Origin: Eumeta japonica | Taxonomy: Eukaryota > Arthropoda > Insecta > Lepidoptera > Psychidae | Length of the DNA stretch: 64,000 nt | NCBI GenBank assembly: GCA_005406025.1 | Contig: BGZK01000011.1 | Span: 992,001 to 1,056,000, forward strand | Direction of reading: 5' to 3' | Part shown: positions 12,501-25,720 of the stretch, piece by piece | Layout: each line of letters opens with the position of its first letter | Numbering within the stretch: position 1 is the stretch's first letter | Position numbers and translations under genes: made by a program | Notes under the pieces: model-generated | The model's input: the letters and a program-made list of their open reading frames with translations, nothing else | Databases searched by the model: none | What the model was told of the DNA's origin: nothing

Positions 12501-13349
12501 GAGTGTAAACGGCCTTATCTCGCTATTAAGCACTTCATAAATTATGTTTGTCACCTGCAACACTAGAGATATCAAGAGAGCGTTAAATCTGTCGCGATAC
12601 CATTTATTTTGCGTTCAACACATTTTAATGTGGTTTAAGGTTATGATAGTTAAATTAAAATACGTGTATGGCAGCTTATTAATACCAATATATAAAAAAA
12701 ACATCCTTTTCCGTTACGTCTATAAAAATATTATTTAATGTTCAATAACTAAACAGCGAAACGTAACGATAAACAAGTAAAGATAGATTTAAAAAAAATC
12801 ATTAACAGATATAAATAATGAGAGATTGATAATTTTGAAAAATTTTGTTACGTATAAAAAAAGATATATTTTGTTCTATTATATGAAAAGAAAAATTTTA
12901 TTTTGGTTCTCATTTAGAACCAGCTGAAACAAATTGTTTGAAATAAAAAAAAAATCACATTTGAAATTTGTATGTCTGCGGAAAACAACTTAGGTACCTC
13001 TATTTATTTTGAGTAAAAGAGGTCTTTGCAGGTAAATTTATCTTCATTACATACTATTTACTTTTATAGTAAAGTTAGAAATTTCAAAATGACGACGAAC
13101 TACAAAAAGGAAAAAATATTCTAAACATTAAGTAGTGTTTAAGTAATGTTCAGATAAAAAACATCGTTTTAATTTTATGTATATGTGTATACAAACTAAG
13201 TCCTATTTTTGGTGCGTAATTGTTTCGTTACAGATATCTCAAAAGCTGACACCAGATAAAAAGCTCGGGTTACCCGAATGACAGAAAATTATAACAAAAA
13301 TAAATTTCCTGTTAGGGGAAGCAAACAAAAGGAGATGCACGAAGAACTA

Positions 13350-13465
13350 GTAGAGCAAACAGAATGGGCGCTATCGTATCGCGCGATGCGGGGCCCGATA
13401 GAAGGCGCTAATGTGCAGCGCACACGGACGGCGCGGCGCCGCGCGGTGTCTCGAAGCCATCTCAC
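13350..13465. promoter_or_regulatory. GC-rich island C in caudal intron 1
   Basis: Short CpG-dense block (gcgatgcggggcccg, ggcgcggcgccgcgcgg) with sharp edges into AT-rich flanks. No protein signature. Confidence 0.35.
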
Positions 13466-14264
13466 AAAACAATAAAGATGGAACACAAAGAAACCGTGCT
13501 TTATTTTTGTAATTCCGTTACGGAAAATGATCATTTTACTTCATCTGTTCGGGCGTTTTCAACTGACGGACACGTCGCCGATATATCGGCATTCACACTC
13601 TCTAGGTACGTCGATATCGGTCAGTCTAAATTTTTCGGTATGTTCAAATAGAATAATTGTAAACCATTTATGGTTTTATTTACAATATTTAAATACGAAA
13701 TTCCATCACTTTTATTGTTATAAACAGCTCCATGGTAAAAAGACAACTCCTTATTTATGTTCTTAGAAATAACGTGTGTATTCGTCGTGTATATTTTTCA
13801 CGATAATCTATTTTTTTCATTCAATATACACTAGATTTGAGTAATCGCAAGTGATCATGACGATATTTAAATGCCAACATGATTGGATACGACTCTATGA
13901 TGATTGATGACAAGGAACTCAGAAGGATAGGAGGTAGACCACAAGCACTTCATAATTATTACCACCGATACCGATAGCTTTTAAATTGTTATCAGTGTCG
14001 GCGTGGAAATATCGCTGCCTAAATGACACATATGTATTGCGCTCTCAATGAAAAAATATTTCAAAATTATCGATTATCCTATAAAAAAGTACTTAAATAT
14101 AAAGTATAATAAGTGTTCTAAAAACGTCCATATTGCTCTGGTGTATTTACAAAAATATAAAATCGAAAATATCCACAATATTGTCAATATTTTGAAATAC
14201 TACACAGCATTGAGTGACATTATTTAAATACAGCTTGCCTGATGCAAGATAGAAACTTCAATCC

Positions 14265-14640
14265 TCGAAACGTAAAGGTTACTTCGATCGTCACCGACAG
14301 ACAAACCAGCTCCGAGAAGCAGGGCCGTTTCGCGACCCGGCGAATCGCCGAACTTTTCCAATTAGACGACACGAGCCGGCGGCGGCGGCGTTCATTTGCG
14401 CCTAACGAGATTTACGACACGGCGATATCGGACACGGCGCGTCATTAAAGTAAAACGCCCGCCCGCCGGCGCTTTCGTCGGGCCGATGCGATGCGACGAA
14501 TTTCGCGGGTGCTATCGCGGGGCACGGCCGAACGTCCCGTCATCTCGACTTTCTTCTTACATTCGACATTTTACGGCTTACGGCGTAGTTCGTTTTACTT
14601 CTCTAGGCGCGAGGTAGAGAAAACTGTGGCGAAAATGACT
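14265..14640. promoter_or_regulatory. GC-rich CpG island D in caudal intron 1
   Basis: CpG-dense block of about 375 bases, with cattaaagtaaaacgcccg at about 14444. Short overlapping frames read Arg/Ser-rich and look like composition artefacts. Candidate cis-regulatory element. Confidence 0.4.
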
Positions 14641-14649
14641 TGGCACATT

Positions 14650-16110
14650 TTTTGAGCGATGTAGGTACCCACGTGATTTTGTAGAGCTTCAAAGTGAAGT
14701 ATGTATTTATTATTACATTCTCTTCTTTTCGCTCATTTGATTCGTAACATTCGTAAAATTTTGATAATCGATTACAAAAAGCGGAGCAGAGTTAAAAAAC
14801 AGATGTCAAATGATTTAATTTAATACGGATTATGCAATTATTTTGCTGATTTTTAATATAAAGGTCAAATAACTTTAAAATTACAATTTTTTTCCAGAAT
14901 TTGGGTATGAAATTTTAGTGGAAATTTTCTGATAATTAAGTGCAATACTGTCTTAAGTGTTAAAACCTCCAAATAGAAATGACATGAATTTATGTCTGTA
15001 GCTGCTTATAAGATTATTACAGTGGAAACAACGCCATAAAATACATAGTTTTTTTAATAACATTTTACATCTAAAATTAATTAATGCTCATACATTTGAA
15101 AATGCAAACATGTGTTTCAAATATTAATTATTCTTAGCGCTATAAATGAATATAAAAATCATATGATTGTTTACAGTATTATTATTTGATTATTCGAGCC
15201 TCTATATCACTTGTAAGGAAATTATTATTTTTATTCGTTTATGTAGTAAAGACAACATCATCAAATTATAAGTGTATTTAGTATGTAGCTGCTCACAAAT
15301 AAATTATGTGGTACGTGCATCTTCGAAATAAAGTAATTGAAACTATTTATTTTTGAGAAAAGTTTGATTTTAAACTTTTTGCTCATCATCAACTTCCCAA
15401 TTTTAGTTATTTAAATTGCATTAATAAAATCATAGTAAACTGAAATGTCATTTAAATGTGTAATAGAAAATATATTCTCTATAATTGATAACGCGATAAC
15501 CAATGAAATAAGTTTCAAATTTTGAACTACAACAAAAAATGTTTTATACATATTTATTTTTTTAGTGATGTCATTGTAGGTACACGATTGCATATCTGAA
15601 ATAATAAGTTTTACTCAGACTATATAATAGGTACTCGATAACAATTAGCACTGCTCTGCAGTAGGTACTGCGCATCATTAACGTAGCTGTAATATTCAAG
15701 CAATAATATTTGCTGCTCTACAACACACAGCAACTACATGACATCAAACAGCGTCAGTAATAAATAAACATCAAATGTCTTATTGAATTAAATGATCAAC
15801 ATTTGTACGTTTATTTGTTTATAAGCACGCTTTTAAAACGCCTCGGTTTCGAATATAATTTGTATATAGGCATTTTCAAGGGCCGAAATCGATTCAGCCG
15901 GGTTTCATTTCTGGAAAAACCTTTTTCTACGAATGTATTACAACAAAACTTATAAGTTGATTTGTGTGAGCGGCGTTTGCTTTCATAAGAACAGTGACAT
16001 ATAATTTATAGATTTTCTTAAACACAGTAGTAATGTTGTATTCGCTGCTACCTACTCGTTTGAAATGAGGTTCAATGATTTTCGTAAGCAAATAAAATTA
16101 GTTACAAAAT
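14650..16110. other. AT-rich intron sequence, nothing recognised
   Basis: No element ends, arrays or gene-like frames seen. Confidence 0.5.
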
Positions 16111-16149
16111 GTTTCGAATAGAGCTCGGTCACCCTAGCACTGTTTAGTT

Positions 16150-16400
16150 TTACCACCGATCTGAGAAAGTCGACGCGGGGACGACTACACTTTTCGTATT
16201 AATATGGCGTAAGGCACCGCGCCGGCAACGGGGGTAAACAAAGCCGAGTGACGGGCACAGGCGAACCATGGCGTGTTTGGTGTTAGTGTTTAGTGAGCGT
16301 TTATCGCGAGCAAATACTGTGCCCTGATAACCGGGATGAGCGTCACCCGCCCACACGCCGCCGCGGCGCAGCCAGCCCGATGCATAGAGAGATATATGGC
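16150..16400. promoter_or_regulatory. GC-rich island E in caudal intron 1
   Basis: CpG-rich block containing cacgccgccgcggcgcagcc (~16352) and a TTTAT core in gcgtttatcgcg (tttat at 16300-16304), which fits a Caudal/posterior Hox binding site. No coding signature. Confidence 0.38.
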
Positions 16401-17894
16401 TTATCAGTGGACCCTTTCTTTGTACAGCGCACAAAAAACTCACTCCTACAAAATGTTTACACGGTTGCTATTCACGAGCGAAACTTTTTCTTTTAGTGTT
16501 TTTATTAGATACTCAAAAAAAAAAGTCGGCCCGTCCACTGTCATAATTCTTCACTAGGAGGGATCGAAATAAATTGTACACAAAAATATACGTTTGAAAA
16601 TAAATTATAGAAAAATTTGATAATAATTATTGATTGGAATGCGGTGTTATTGCTAAGGATATGAATGACTTACATTAGCGAGTGCAAAAGCATGAATAAG
16701 AAGGCAGACCACATTCGGGCCGAATATTTGTCATATTGCACACTACACAAAATTGTGTGTAATGGATTCAATTATGCATCTTTTCAAAAATATTTCAAAA
16801 CTTTTTTTTTATCATATTTGGAAACTACATCAAAATATTTAATCAGTAGTTCTAAAATATAGGCTATTGAATATACCTAACTTCATCGATAATGCCACAC
16901 TGGCGCTAACAATTACCGTGAGCTGGTATCAGGAAGTTATTTCTAAGAGTATATAAAAAGCATCATGTCTTGACAAAGTTGGTCGAAAAACTAGGAGATT
17001 ATGGCTATTTGCAAAATGAAGCTTGGTCCCATTCTTCCAGAATAGATGCGAAGTAACAAAAATTATAGGACTCTTGAAGAGGATTTACCACAGTCAGGTG
17101 GTTGTATCAATCAGGTTACCTCTCAAACCTCCATAAAATCCTCCACGTGAATTAACTAAAAATGGCACCCACCGGCATGTAGATCTGTAAGCGATTGCTT
17201 TAGAATTATATTAATCCTTTAATATGTCAAAGGAGAAATTAACATTTATTTTTCGTTAGTATTTTACGATACGACAGTGCATTCGTGCTGAAATCGCTCC
17301 CGCTTGTAGCGAGACTAGAATAAGAAGAACGAATACAACTCGGAAATTCCTGCTACAATTTTTTTACCCGTATGTTGGACAACTAGATCGGTTTTGCATA
17401 GCATTTTCATTGTCATAACACTACTTATTTGTGTTATTGTTAGTGCATCCTATAACAATTTCAAGAAACCTTTTATTAATGTCTTTTTTTATTTGCTGCT
17501 AAAACATAATTGCATCATGATTTAGGAAGACACCGAATTCTAACCAAGGTTCTAAATATCAACCACGATTAATAGGTCTCAGTGTTAAAGCAGGAATTCT
17601 TAATGCTCTCTTCTGTGTCCCTCTAGTGCTCCCTTTTTCACCTGCCCTATGTTTTCTTTCTTCCTTTTCAAATAATAGTTTGAAAAATACACTACTTATA
17701 TAACACCTACCAAACAGAAGGGAAAAGATCAAAACAAATGTAGTATATAATCTTATAAATTCGAATTCCGTAGAAAATATATGCTTTCAAACGGTAACAT
17801 GCAATCAGATACATACCTACTCCTACGCAGTTAAGCATAAATATGTGAATTCTTAATGTAATATGAAAGTTTTTCAGGTCCGAAATGTCAGAAT

Positions 17895-18300
17895 TTTTTG
17901 AAGTGAAACTTCTAATGCGACTTCCAACAAAGTTGCGTTAAATGTTTAACGCTACCATCAAGGGGGTATGAAAGCACGGCTGCGTTAAACTTTCAACGCT
18001 CCTGGGGAGGGGGAATAGAAAGAGACAGAGCAAGAGTGAACGCATGCGCGTAGTATACCTGTTACAGGCCAACACGAGCGTTAGCAACGAGTAGTATCCA
18101 ATATTCCAATAGATTTGGATATTTCTCCACTTGAAAATGATAATTAAAAGGTGCGATCAATTGTGAATTGTAAGCAATGTTAATAAAGTTTGTCTTAAAG
18201 AAACAATATAAGTTCACTAAAAATCAATTTCTACCCCTTCCTATTTTCATTTCCATTTCACGAAGTGTCACTTCTTCTGCGCGGAGGGACTCCACGCACT
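17895..18300. repeat. putative interspersed repeat with inverted short ends
   Basis: Starts near gaagtgaaacttct (~17900) and ends near cgaagtgtcacttct (~18262-18276), a rough inverted pair, enclosing two related segments: gttgcgttaaatgtttaacgct and ctgcgttaaactttcaacgct. The middle has caggccaacacgagcgtta. I recall similar sequence dispersed in lepidopteran genomes but cannot name the family. Confidence 0.45.
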
Positions 18301-18309
18301 ATCTTTTTT

Positions 18310-21200
18310 ATATTTCATCTAGTATTCGCTTTTTATAGCAGTATAACTTGGGAGTCCACAATATAGCACTTTTTTTTATTAATGATTACAAGCAGACTGC
18401 ATGAATCTACGTGAGTAGCAGCTTCATTTTGCCGAAACGCCCAGCATTCCTCTTTGAGAAAGTTCTCGTTATATGTTGCTAATAAATTGCGCATGCGTAC
18501 AGTGTGTTCATTCGGTGACTATCCTTATTTTATTGTTATTAATTTATCCTACAAAGTGAATGGTTAAAACGAAACGTCCCATACTTCCAAAATGTCGAAT
18601 GTAGTATTTTTTTTTTATAAATGGCCATTTTGCCCTACAAATGAAATGATATAATTTGTCAGTCCTACGCATGAGAATTGTCAGTTTATTGAAAATACTC
18701 TTCTCTTTACTAATTATGGGGAAATATAATACTTCTTTCTTGCACAAATCAAAACAGCTCTACAAATAAATGGATATCTATCACTGGTCTGATAAGAATT
18801 GTTTTATACTTACGGTTGTATATACCTTTATTCGTAAACAAAATTCTAATAAAATACTAAATTTCGGAAATAAAATTAAATTATTGGAAAAAATATAGTG
18901 TTCGATTAAGTTTCAACGAAATCGAAAGCCATCAAATATCATTTTGTTATCGCTTTTCAGCAAGATACGAGTTTTATGTGTATTGAATAAAATAATGATA
19001 CGAGTGTATTACAGAACCTGACATCATAAAATTTTATAGACATATATTAAAACAATAAAAAATGCCGTTAGAGATCAATTCCCCTTCATTTTAATCAAAA
19101 AGCATAAAATTGCTAAATTTAATAATTTAAACTAGTTAGGAGGCACCTAAACCCCTCGAGAAACAGTATTGAGTTTTTTAAATATATTTTTTAATAATTT
19201 GTAGCCTTTATTATTCCACAAATTTTGACATGCCTATAGTCCAAAAATTTTTGAAAATATAGCCCTGTCGCACTATCGCTGAAAAGGCTTAAGAATTTGT
19301 AGTGGTACCACAGATTCTTTAGAAAAAACTAATACGGAAGCAATCGAAGAATCATTTTCATTAACAAAATCTAAATAAATCATATAATTGGAGCTTTATA
19401 AGTACTTTCAAAAGCATTACGGGTAAAAAACATAAGGGCTAGTGAAACATTAGCTTATAATTGCATTATTACTTTTTAATGTACATTAAAAACGTACTAA
19501 ATTAATATTTTTATTTGAAAGTGGGCTGGTATTTTCATGGTAGTCAAATTTTCTATTAAAAAGAAAAAAGAAATAATTACTAATTAACGGATGGCGCATT
19601 CAAAATTCAAAGTAATTGTTACTTGTGAGGAATTAATACTTAATAATTGTCACAATTTCTAATTAAATATTTCTATATATTAGTAATTCTAAATAAGTCA
19701 TTTAATCAATCAGAATATTCTAAAGTCCGATATTTGGTCAGCTTTCACTTAACATAAAAAAGGCTTTACATCTCTTTACTGCATTATTTTGGAATTATTG
19801 GATATTACAGTGTTTATAAATTATTTATTGACATATAATCCTATTGAACGCAATCGTTCAAATGATATTTAAAAAGCCGTTACTCAAAAATATAGGTACA
19901 TAAAAATGATATAACAATAAAAACCGTAGCTACTTGAATGAGTTGTTCAGCGATTGCAGCAGCGTCTCGCCGCTATAAATCATTGCTTTCCGGCAAATTA
20001 TACAGTATTACGGCACACGAGTAATAATTATAACAATAACAACACACAATATAGTCGTTACGATAACGTGCCCATTCATGTGCTCGTGACGCGGCCGTTT
20101 CATCTACCTACTGTAAAAATCGTAGTGCTATGTAATGAGGGCCTAATTGCAATTTATGATTGCATTTTTTTTTGCAACCTTTTTGTATACATGTAATCTG
20201 AAAACGAACATGATTTTAGTTCAGCACTTAAAATAGCAAAATTAAAAAAATATTATATAATAACTAAAACCTATGAAAAGAAAAGAAATGTAAAATGTAC
20301 GAAAAATCTAGAATATATATTTGTCTTCTTCAAACTCATATTAACCAACATTGGAGGTATATAATGCATATTTTAGTCAATAAAACAACTTTTATTAACG
20401 GCCTTCGACTGGTTTATATAACTAATATTAGTTAAAATGAGTATAATTAGACGAATTATTATATCTGGTATGATTCTAATTTCTAGTTAACTTTTGCTCT
20501 AGTCGAATATATATAAATTAATTTGTTGTGATCATATTATTTGTCTGAGCGAAAATGGGGACATTTTTATAGAACGTTTTCAACGTATAAACGGGAACTG
20601 TATGATAATTATATTATTTGTTTAGATATAACTACATATAATACGAATCATTAGTATGAATTTTGACACAAACAATACACTACTTTCTGTTAATAAAATA
20701 CGATAGTTTTACATACTATGCAGTTTCTTTTATAGTGACACTTTATTTTAGTATCTTTTCACGCACTGAATACATATAAACATCCTATATAGAGCTTTGC
20801 TCCATCTATCTTCTGATTAAAAAACAATGTTGGATTTTCAAGTAAAATCCAATATAGGTTTTCGGGGGCACACGTTGAATACTTCTATTTACACATTTAT
20901 TAAGTGGACATCGAGTTAGTTAGTATTCACGAATATTTGCGTAACTTTTATCTCTATATGAAGTTCTTATATAAATGACGCGGCGCTATCTGGGTTCATA
21001 AGTCATAAATTTTTAAGTGACAGCTTTTCTCTTTGCAAACGGTTCGCATAAGACATGTGGTTACAGAGCTGGAATCATAAATAAGGTAATATGTTTTTGG
21101 TTTATGCGGCTCTGACTCGTGTAAGCACATAAATATAATTCAACAATATTAAATTCAATCTGGGGGCATACTAGAGCGTGAGCCAAATGTGAGCAAAAAA
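18310..21200. other. AT-rich intron sequence with few recognisable signals
   Basis: No gene or mobile element recognised. A somewhat less AT-rich patch at 19950-20170 contains ctataaatcattgc and gcaatttatgattgc, two similar TTTAT-type homeodomain sites in opposite orientation. Confidence 0.4.
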
Positions 21201-21219
21201 AAAACGTGATCCTACCTTA

Positions 21220-21960
21220 CCTTTTTTTTCAACTCGTTTTGTCGTATTTCTAAACCCTAATAGCTTCGGCCTGGATAACACTAGGAAGCCCAAATTTTTG
21301 TTAAGAAGATGGAAGACTTTGTGTTACGAAGATAAAGTTAGCTGACTTCTTCGAAGCACACTAAGTTTCATTTATTTAACTTTAATGTCATAGATTTTAT
21401 TAGTTCGTAAATTGCATCGCTTTTGCCACTGACCCACTCACTTCTAATCAAAACCTTTAAGATTTTTCTCGAAATCTTATGAGGCTGAAATTTACCATAA
21501 AGCCTAAAATTTCACATATACAACAAAAAAAAATCGAAATCTATAACTTTCACCCTCCATCCCCCATAAAAGGAAGTGCAGCTCTGGATATAAAACTAGG
21601 GTATTTCGCGGAGTCCTAGAAAACTGAAATTTGAAATCGTACACTAATCTTATCCTCCATACCAAATGTAGGCTAGGATTAGCATACAAAAAACGAAAAA
21701 CTTTTACTCTCCAACTCACATAGAGTGGCATGGAGATCTGTATATTAAATTTGTTATAGAATAACTAATAGTGTTCGTCCAACGTTCTATTAATTATTCT
21801 ATAAGCAAACAGTTTCCAGTTTGTACCTATTGCATATGCCTCGACCATCCATAAAAACCAAGGGCTAAGTTTGAATAGAGGTCTCATTGACTTCGGATCG
21901 CAACGTTCTCTCGTGGACAAGTTTATATAGCACTTTCGAGGGTGACTAGTTTGATAGGGG
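21220..21960. repeat. probable old mobile-element sequence, unclassified
   Basis: Text such as accataaagcctaaaattt, taactttcaccctccatccc and tagagtggcatggagatctg resembles a dispersed lepidopteran element, but I cannot name it, and no ends or coding domains are visible. Confidence 0.3.
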
Positions 21961-22154
21961 TTCACCTTATAAATATTGACTATAGTAGTATTACAGCATT
22001 ACAATCAGCTATAGTAGAATATTTAATAGCCAAGTATCACCCTGATTTATTGCTTACTGCAAATAATAAGCCAAAAAGGAAATGAAACAAAAAGAGAGAG
22101 AGACTAGAGCTATAAAAAAATGAGTAGCTGACACACAAGAAATACATGCAGCAG

Positions 22155-22260
22155 CGGTGAGTTGCAGAAAAGCGCCATCCACCGCAGACCCTTGGATCTG
22201 TTCTTAAATTAAGAATCCTCATCCAATGAATTGAATATTGATTCGAGAGGATTTGCAGAT
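22155..22260. repeat. interspersed repeat, copy 1 (partner at 50090-50190)
   Basis: Shares cccttggatctgttctt, aatcctcatccaa and gaatattgattcgagaggatt with the copy at 50109-50175 in the same order and orientation. Unclassified. Confidence 0.7.
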
Positions 22261-22269
22261 ATCGAACAC

Positions 22270-23080
22270 CTAAGCAAGTGTTGATAGATTATTGATCTTA
22301 ATCCGCTTAATAGTTATAATATTATTTCTATGTATGTCTCATGCCAGATCAGCAGATTCTCAGGAAAATGCAAAAAATCTACAGTCACATCGACCAGGGT
22401 GTCAGGAGTATTAAAACTACTAACAGATATGTTCCCAACCACCTCACGCGACATGCAGTCATACAATGAGTAATACGGCAAATGATGACAAAAGCCCCTC
22501 TATCAGCAGTCACAGATCATCACCAATAGACTACCAAACCATTGCCCAAATTGTTATGGAAAAGCGTCCAACAACGCCGATTTGTGATATTAATTTGACC
22601 ATTGAGCATTTTATTATTGTTTTTATGTTTTAAAATTTCAAATAATTCTAAAACGTTTAAATGTAACACCATCTCACACACACGCAAAACATCAAACTTG
22701 TAATCATTATTGAGTTTATGAAGCGTCTAATTATGGATTTCCACAAATGAACACCCCCCACAATAGAATACAAGTTGCAAGAGGTCGAGAACACGCTTTA
22801 AAAGTTTTTAATCCCCTAATATGACTCGCTCTGAAGGAACTTAATTTTGAATAATTTTGCACAATGCGCATTTCAGGACTATAACGCGATAATCGCTTAC
22901 GAGTTTATCTTTGAATAATAATACCTAACGACGTATACCAAAATTTTGCAGATTATAATCATTATAGTAGTTATTTTTTACAGTCAGTTCCGTAATAATT
23001 GTCTTATATTATTGTATTACAATAATTTACGAATTTAAAAAAGGGAACCGACTCTTGTATATAGACCCGCCGTATACTTC
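22270..23080. other. AT-rich intron sequence, nothing recognised
   Basis: No gene, element ends or array identified. Confidence 0.5.
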
Positions 23081-23084
23081 AAAT

Positions 23085-23450
23085 TAATTCACAATACACG
23101 TATATTGCGCTTATTGCAAATACGACACGTGTACCATCCCGATGAAGTTCTCTGGTAGCATGAATTATGACCTCGTGGAAGGTCCATCGGCGTACCCGCC
23201 GCAGCGGACGGGAGCGGGCGGGGCGTGGCGCGGGTGTCGAGTGTATCGCTTGTCGAACACGATGTAGGTCGTGAAGTACAAGTGTGAAACAATTAATCGT
23301 CGTTATCGAGCCGGTATCAGCGCTTTGTCGGCGCGCCGAAATCCAGCGACGGTAATGCGCGATTATCGCCGTTTACCCGCGATAGCGGCGCCTTTTTGAG
23401 CGCCGCACTCGCCGCCGCATAGCTCGCCGCTTTAACCTATCAAGAAATTT
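23085..23450. promoter_or_regulatory. GC-rich CpG island F in caudal intron 1
   Basis: About 360 bases of CpG-dense DNA, with cgcgattatcgccgtttacc and ccgcatagctcgccgcttta near its right end. Translations in all frames lack recognisable domains. Strong candidate for a conserved regulatory element. Confidence 0.42.
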
Positions 23451-23999
23451 ATGTACAATTTTTTTTTCTACACAGCGTCACCACCGCGTAGCGGATACAA
23501 AAAAAAGTTCGCGTTTTTGCAGCCGCATGCGCAAATATTATATAATATTGAAAATTCATAATTCGTAGGTACTGAGAAGATCTAAAAATTGTTCGAGTAG
23601 TACTTTTCATGCTTTTAAGAATTTGATGTGATCTAATTGTATACATTTCTAAATATACAGACTTTTTATACAATTTGTTACATATCGGGTAATTTAGTCG
23701 ATTCCAAGACAGTGTTTATGCATTTTTTTTGTTTCACAAAACATTTTTTTATGCGGTAACGTTCACCGTCTTCATACCTAAAGTATAAGTATAGAGACAA
23801 AATGTTAAAAATAACTGAGGCTAGGAACAGTTTTCATAAAAAAAAAAAGTGAAGGTTTCCTCAGGACATTATGCGAGTCACAATTATAATGAGAATTATA
23901 AATGTAAGATATAAATAAATGTGTTTTACACATCACACCTGTTTCAAATTGAGATTTTTGTAGTTTTGTATGAGTTGAGCTACACATTGCACTGGACTC

Positions 24000-24240
24000 T
24001 GTGCTGAGAGCCGTAACTACAACCTGTACACTCTAAGGGTAAGTTAAAGTCGTTGCGCGATGACGTGCGTATGTTGCGCGTACATGCGTGCGCCGGTCGG
24101 TTTACGCGGCTACGTGGAAACTCACGGCATTATGTCGACAGAATTGATGGAGAATCGACTAAAAGGAGTCACTGTGTTTGTACACTCTTTATCGAAGGTT
24201 AAAACGTCGCAGAAGGGAAAGTAGATGCTGGATGTATTCT
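24000..24240. promoter_or_regulatory. GC-enriched island G in caudal intron 1
   Basis: CpG-rich block with alternating gcgcg/tgcg motifs (gcgtatgttgcgcgtacatg at ~24067). No coding signature. Confidence 0.33.
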
Positions 24241-24448
24241 ATTTTAAGAGACAGAGCAAATTTTTAGTCTGTATGTTACTTACGTTTTGTCCAATGTTCG
24301 GAAGACATGAAGTTTGTTTATTATTTTAGGCGTCGATACCGATATGTTTGATTGTTTAACAAACATAAAAAAATAGTCTGTTTTCAATTTCATCGATAAA
24401 AATATAAATTGAAATCATCTTCTATTTTTGTTCCTGTATAAGTACACG

Positions 24449-24496
24449 CTTGTGGCGTGCAAAGATGCACAAGTGTGCATCTTTGCACGCCACAAG
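24449..24496. repeat. 22-bp perfect hairpin, 4-nt loop
   Basis: cttgtggcgtgcaaagatgcac and its exact reverse complement separated by aagt; the stem extends four further pairs outside after one bulged base. The loop is shorter than in typical animal pre-miRNAs, and no longer precursor stem is seen, so an inverted duplication is likelier than a miRNA gene. Confidence 0.92.
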
Positions 24497-24914
24497 CCGT
24501 GCAGATCATCTCATCAGATCAATACATGAATGCGTGTATTAAAACACGCACAACCTTAAGTATTTAAGTTCTGCCTAAGTATTTACTAAAAAAAGGATAG
24601 TTGCAAGTTTCGAGCAATGTCGCGCAATTTATAGCAATATGACACGGAAAAAAAAGTGTGTCTTAATACAGAACAGTCCTATTCAAAATTGTGAGTCTTA
24701 CATGCTTAAGGGCGTATTTGGATAGTCACGCGTTAATCTCAACTTGCTTTAATACATAAACAGCTCAGAGGCATCTAGGTTCACACTGTATATATATATC
24801 TTTTCGTAGCTATTTTACATAGAACTTGATTATCTAGTCTAGATACCAGCTTTTATGAGAGATAACATAATTTATTATATTCAGCACATTACAACGGACA
24901 TTATGAACATAGTT

Positions 24915-25150
24915 AAAATCTCAGAGCGCGGCGGCTCGCCACTAGCTGGCTCGTTGACTCGCGTCGTGTAATGCGTTTTTGATTGACGAGGGCGTAGTCG
25001 ATATCTGCTATCTGTGCGATAAAACTACATCGAATGATGTATGTTTTCGTTCAGCACGAGTGCTTCGCCCGAGTGCCAGAATCTCGATTCTAATTTGACC
25101 GCCGTGAACGTTTTATCTCGACCAGAAGGCTTTATCTTAACAGCTTCTTG
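24915..25150. promoter_or_regulatory. GC-enriched island H in caudal intron 1
   Basis: CpG-rich block with a TTTAT core in reverse (gcgataaaac; ataaa at 25019-25023) and tgattgac (~24981), an Exd/Pbx-like word. Candidate enhancer. Confidence 0.35.
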
Positions 25151-25469
25151 AAATTCCGTCAAGCGTTTTGTTCAAATCAAAATTTGTGTAATTCAGATGA
25201 ATGAAGCCGAAATAAATCCAGATTAGCGGGATTATTTCTAAGTATTTCATTATCGTCCCTTTATCGATTAATTCCACATAGCAATGTCAAACAAGTGTAA
25301 CGGAACGCTTACAGATTTGTAAATAACGTGGACGATATTAATGCACTCCTTATATCTGAACAGGTGAACAATAAATATTATAATATACACGTGATGATAA
25401 TAAACTCACAATTCTTAGCAAACAAATGTGAGATCATTATTATTCTATTCAACGACGTTTTGTGAATCG

Positions 25470-25720
25470 CGCAACAAAGCGGGACGTTATTGCAAAACAG
25501 TGGGGACCGACTACGAGGGCGGATTAAAGTTGCCGCCGAATACTCCCGCGAGGGGGTGAGCAGGGGCGGGGAGAGGGGCGCGAGGGGCGGCCGTAAAGCG
25601 CCGCCGCTCCCTACTTTATGTCTACTTAGGGTTTAGGGTCGGCCCGCGCGGCGCCCTGTGCGCTGTTTACGCCTACGGAATTACACATTTGATAGAATTA
25701 ATAGACGCTCGAGGGCGACT
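25470..25720. promoter_or_regulatory. GC-rich CpG island I in caudal intron 1
   Basis: Very G-rich on the + strand (gcaggggcggggagaggggc-like), followed by a TTTAT core in tactttatgtc (25615-25619). No protein signature. Candidate enhancer or G-quadruplex-forming sequence. Confidence 0.4.

Noticed and set aside
24449..24496. MicroRNA gene
   Set aside because: Loop of 4 nt and stem of only 22-26 bp are atypical for animal pre-miRNA; kept as a hairpin finding instead.
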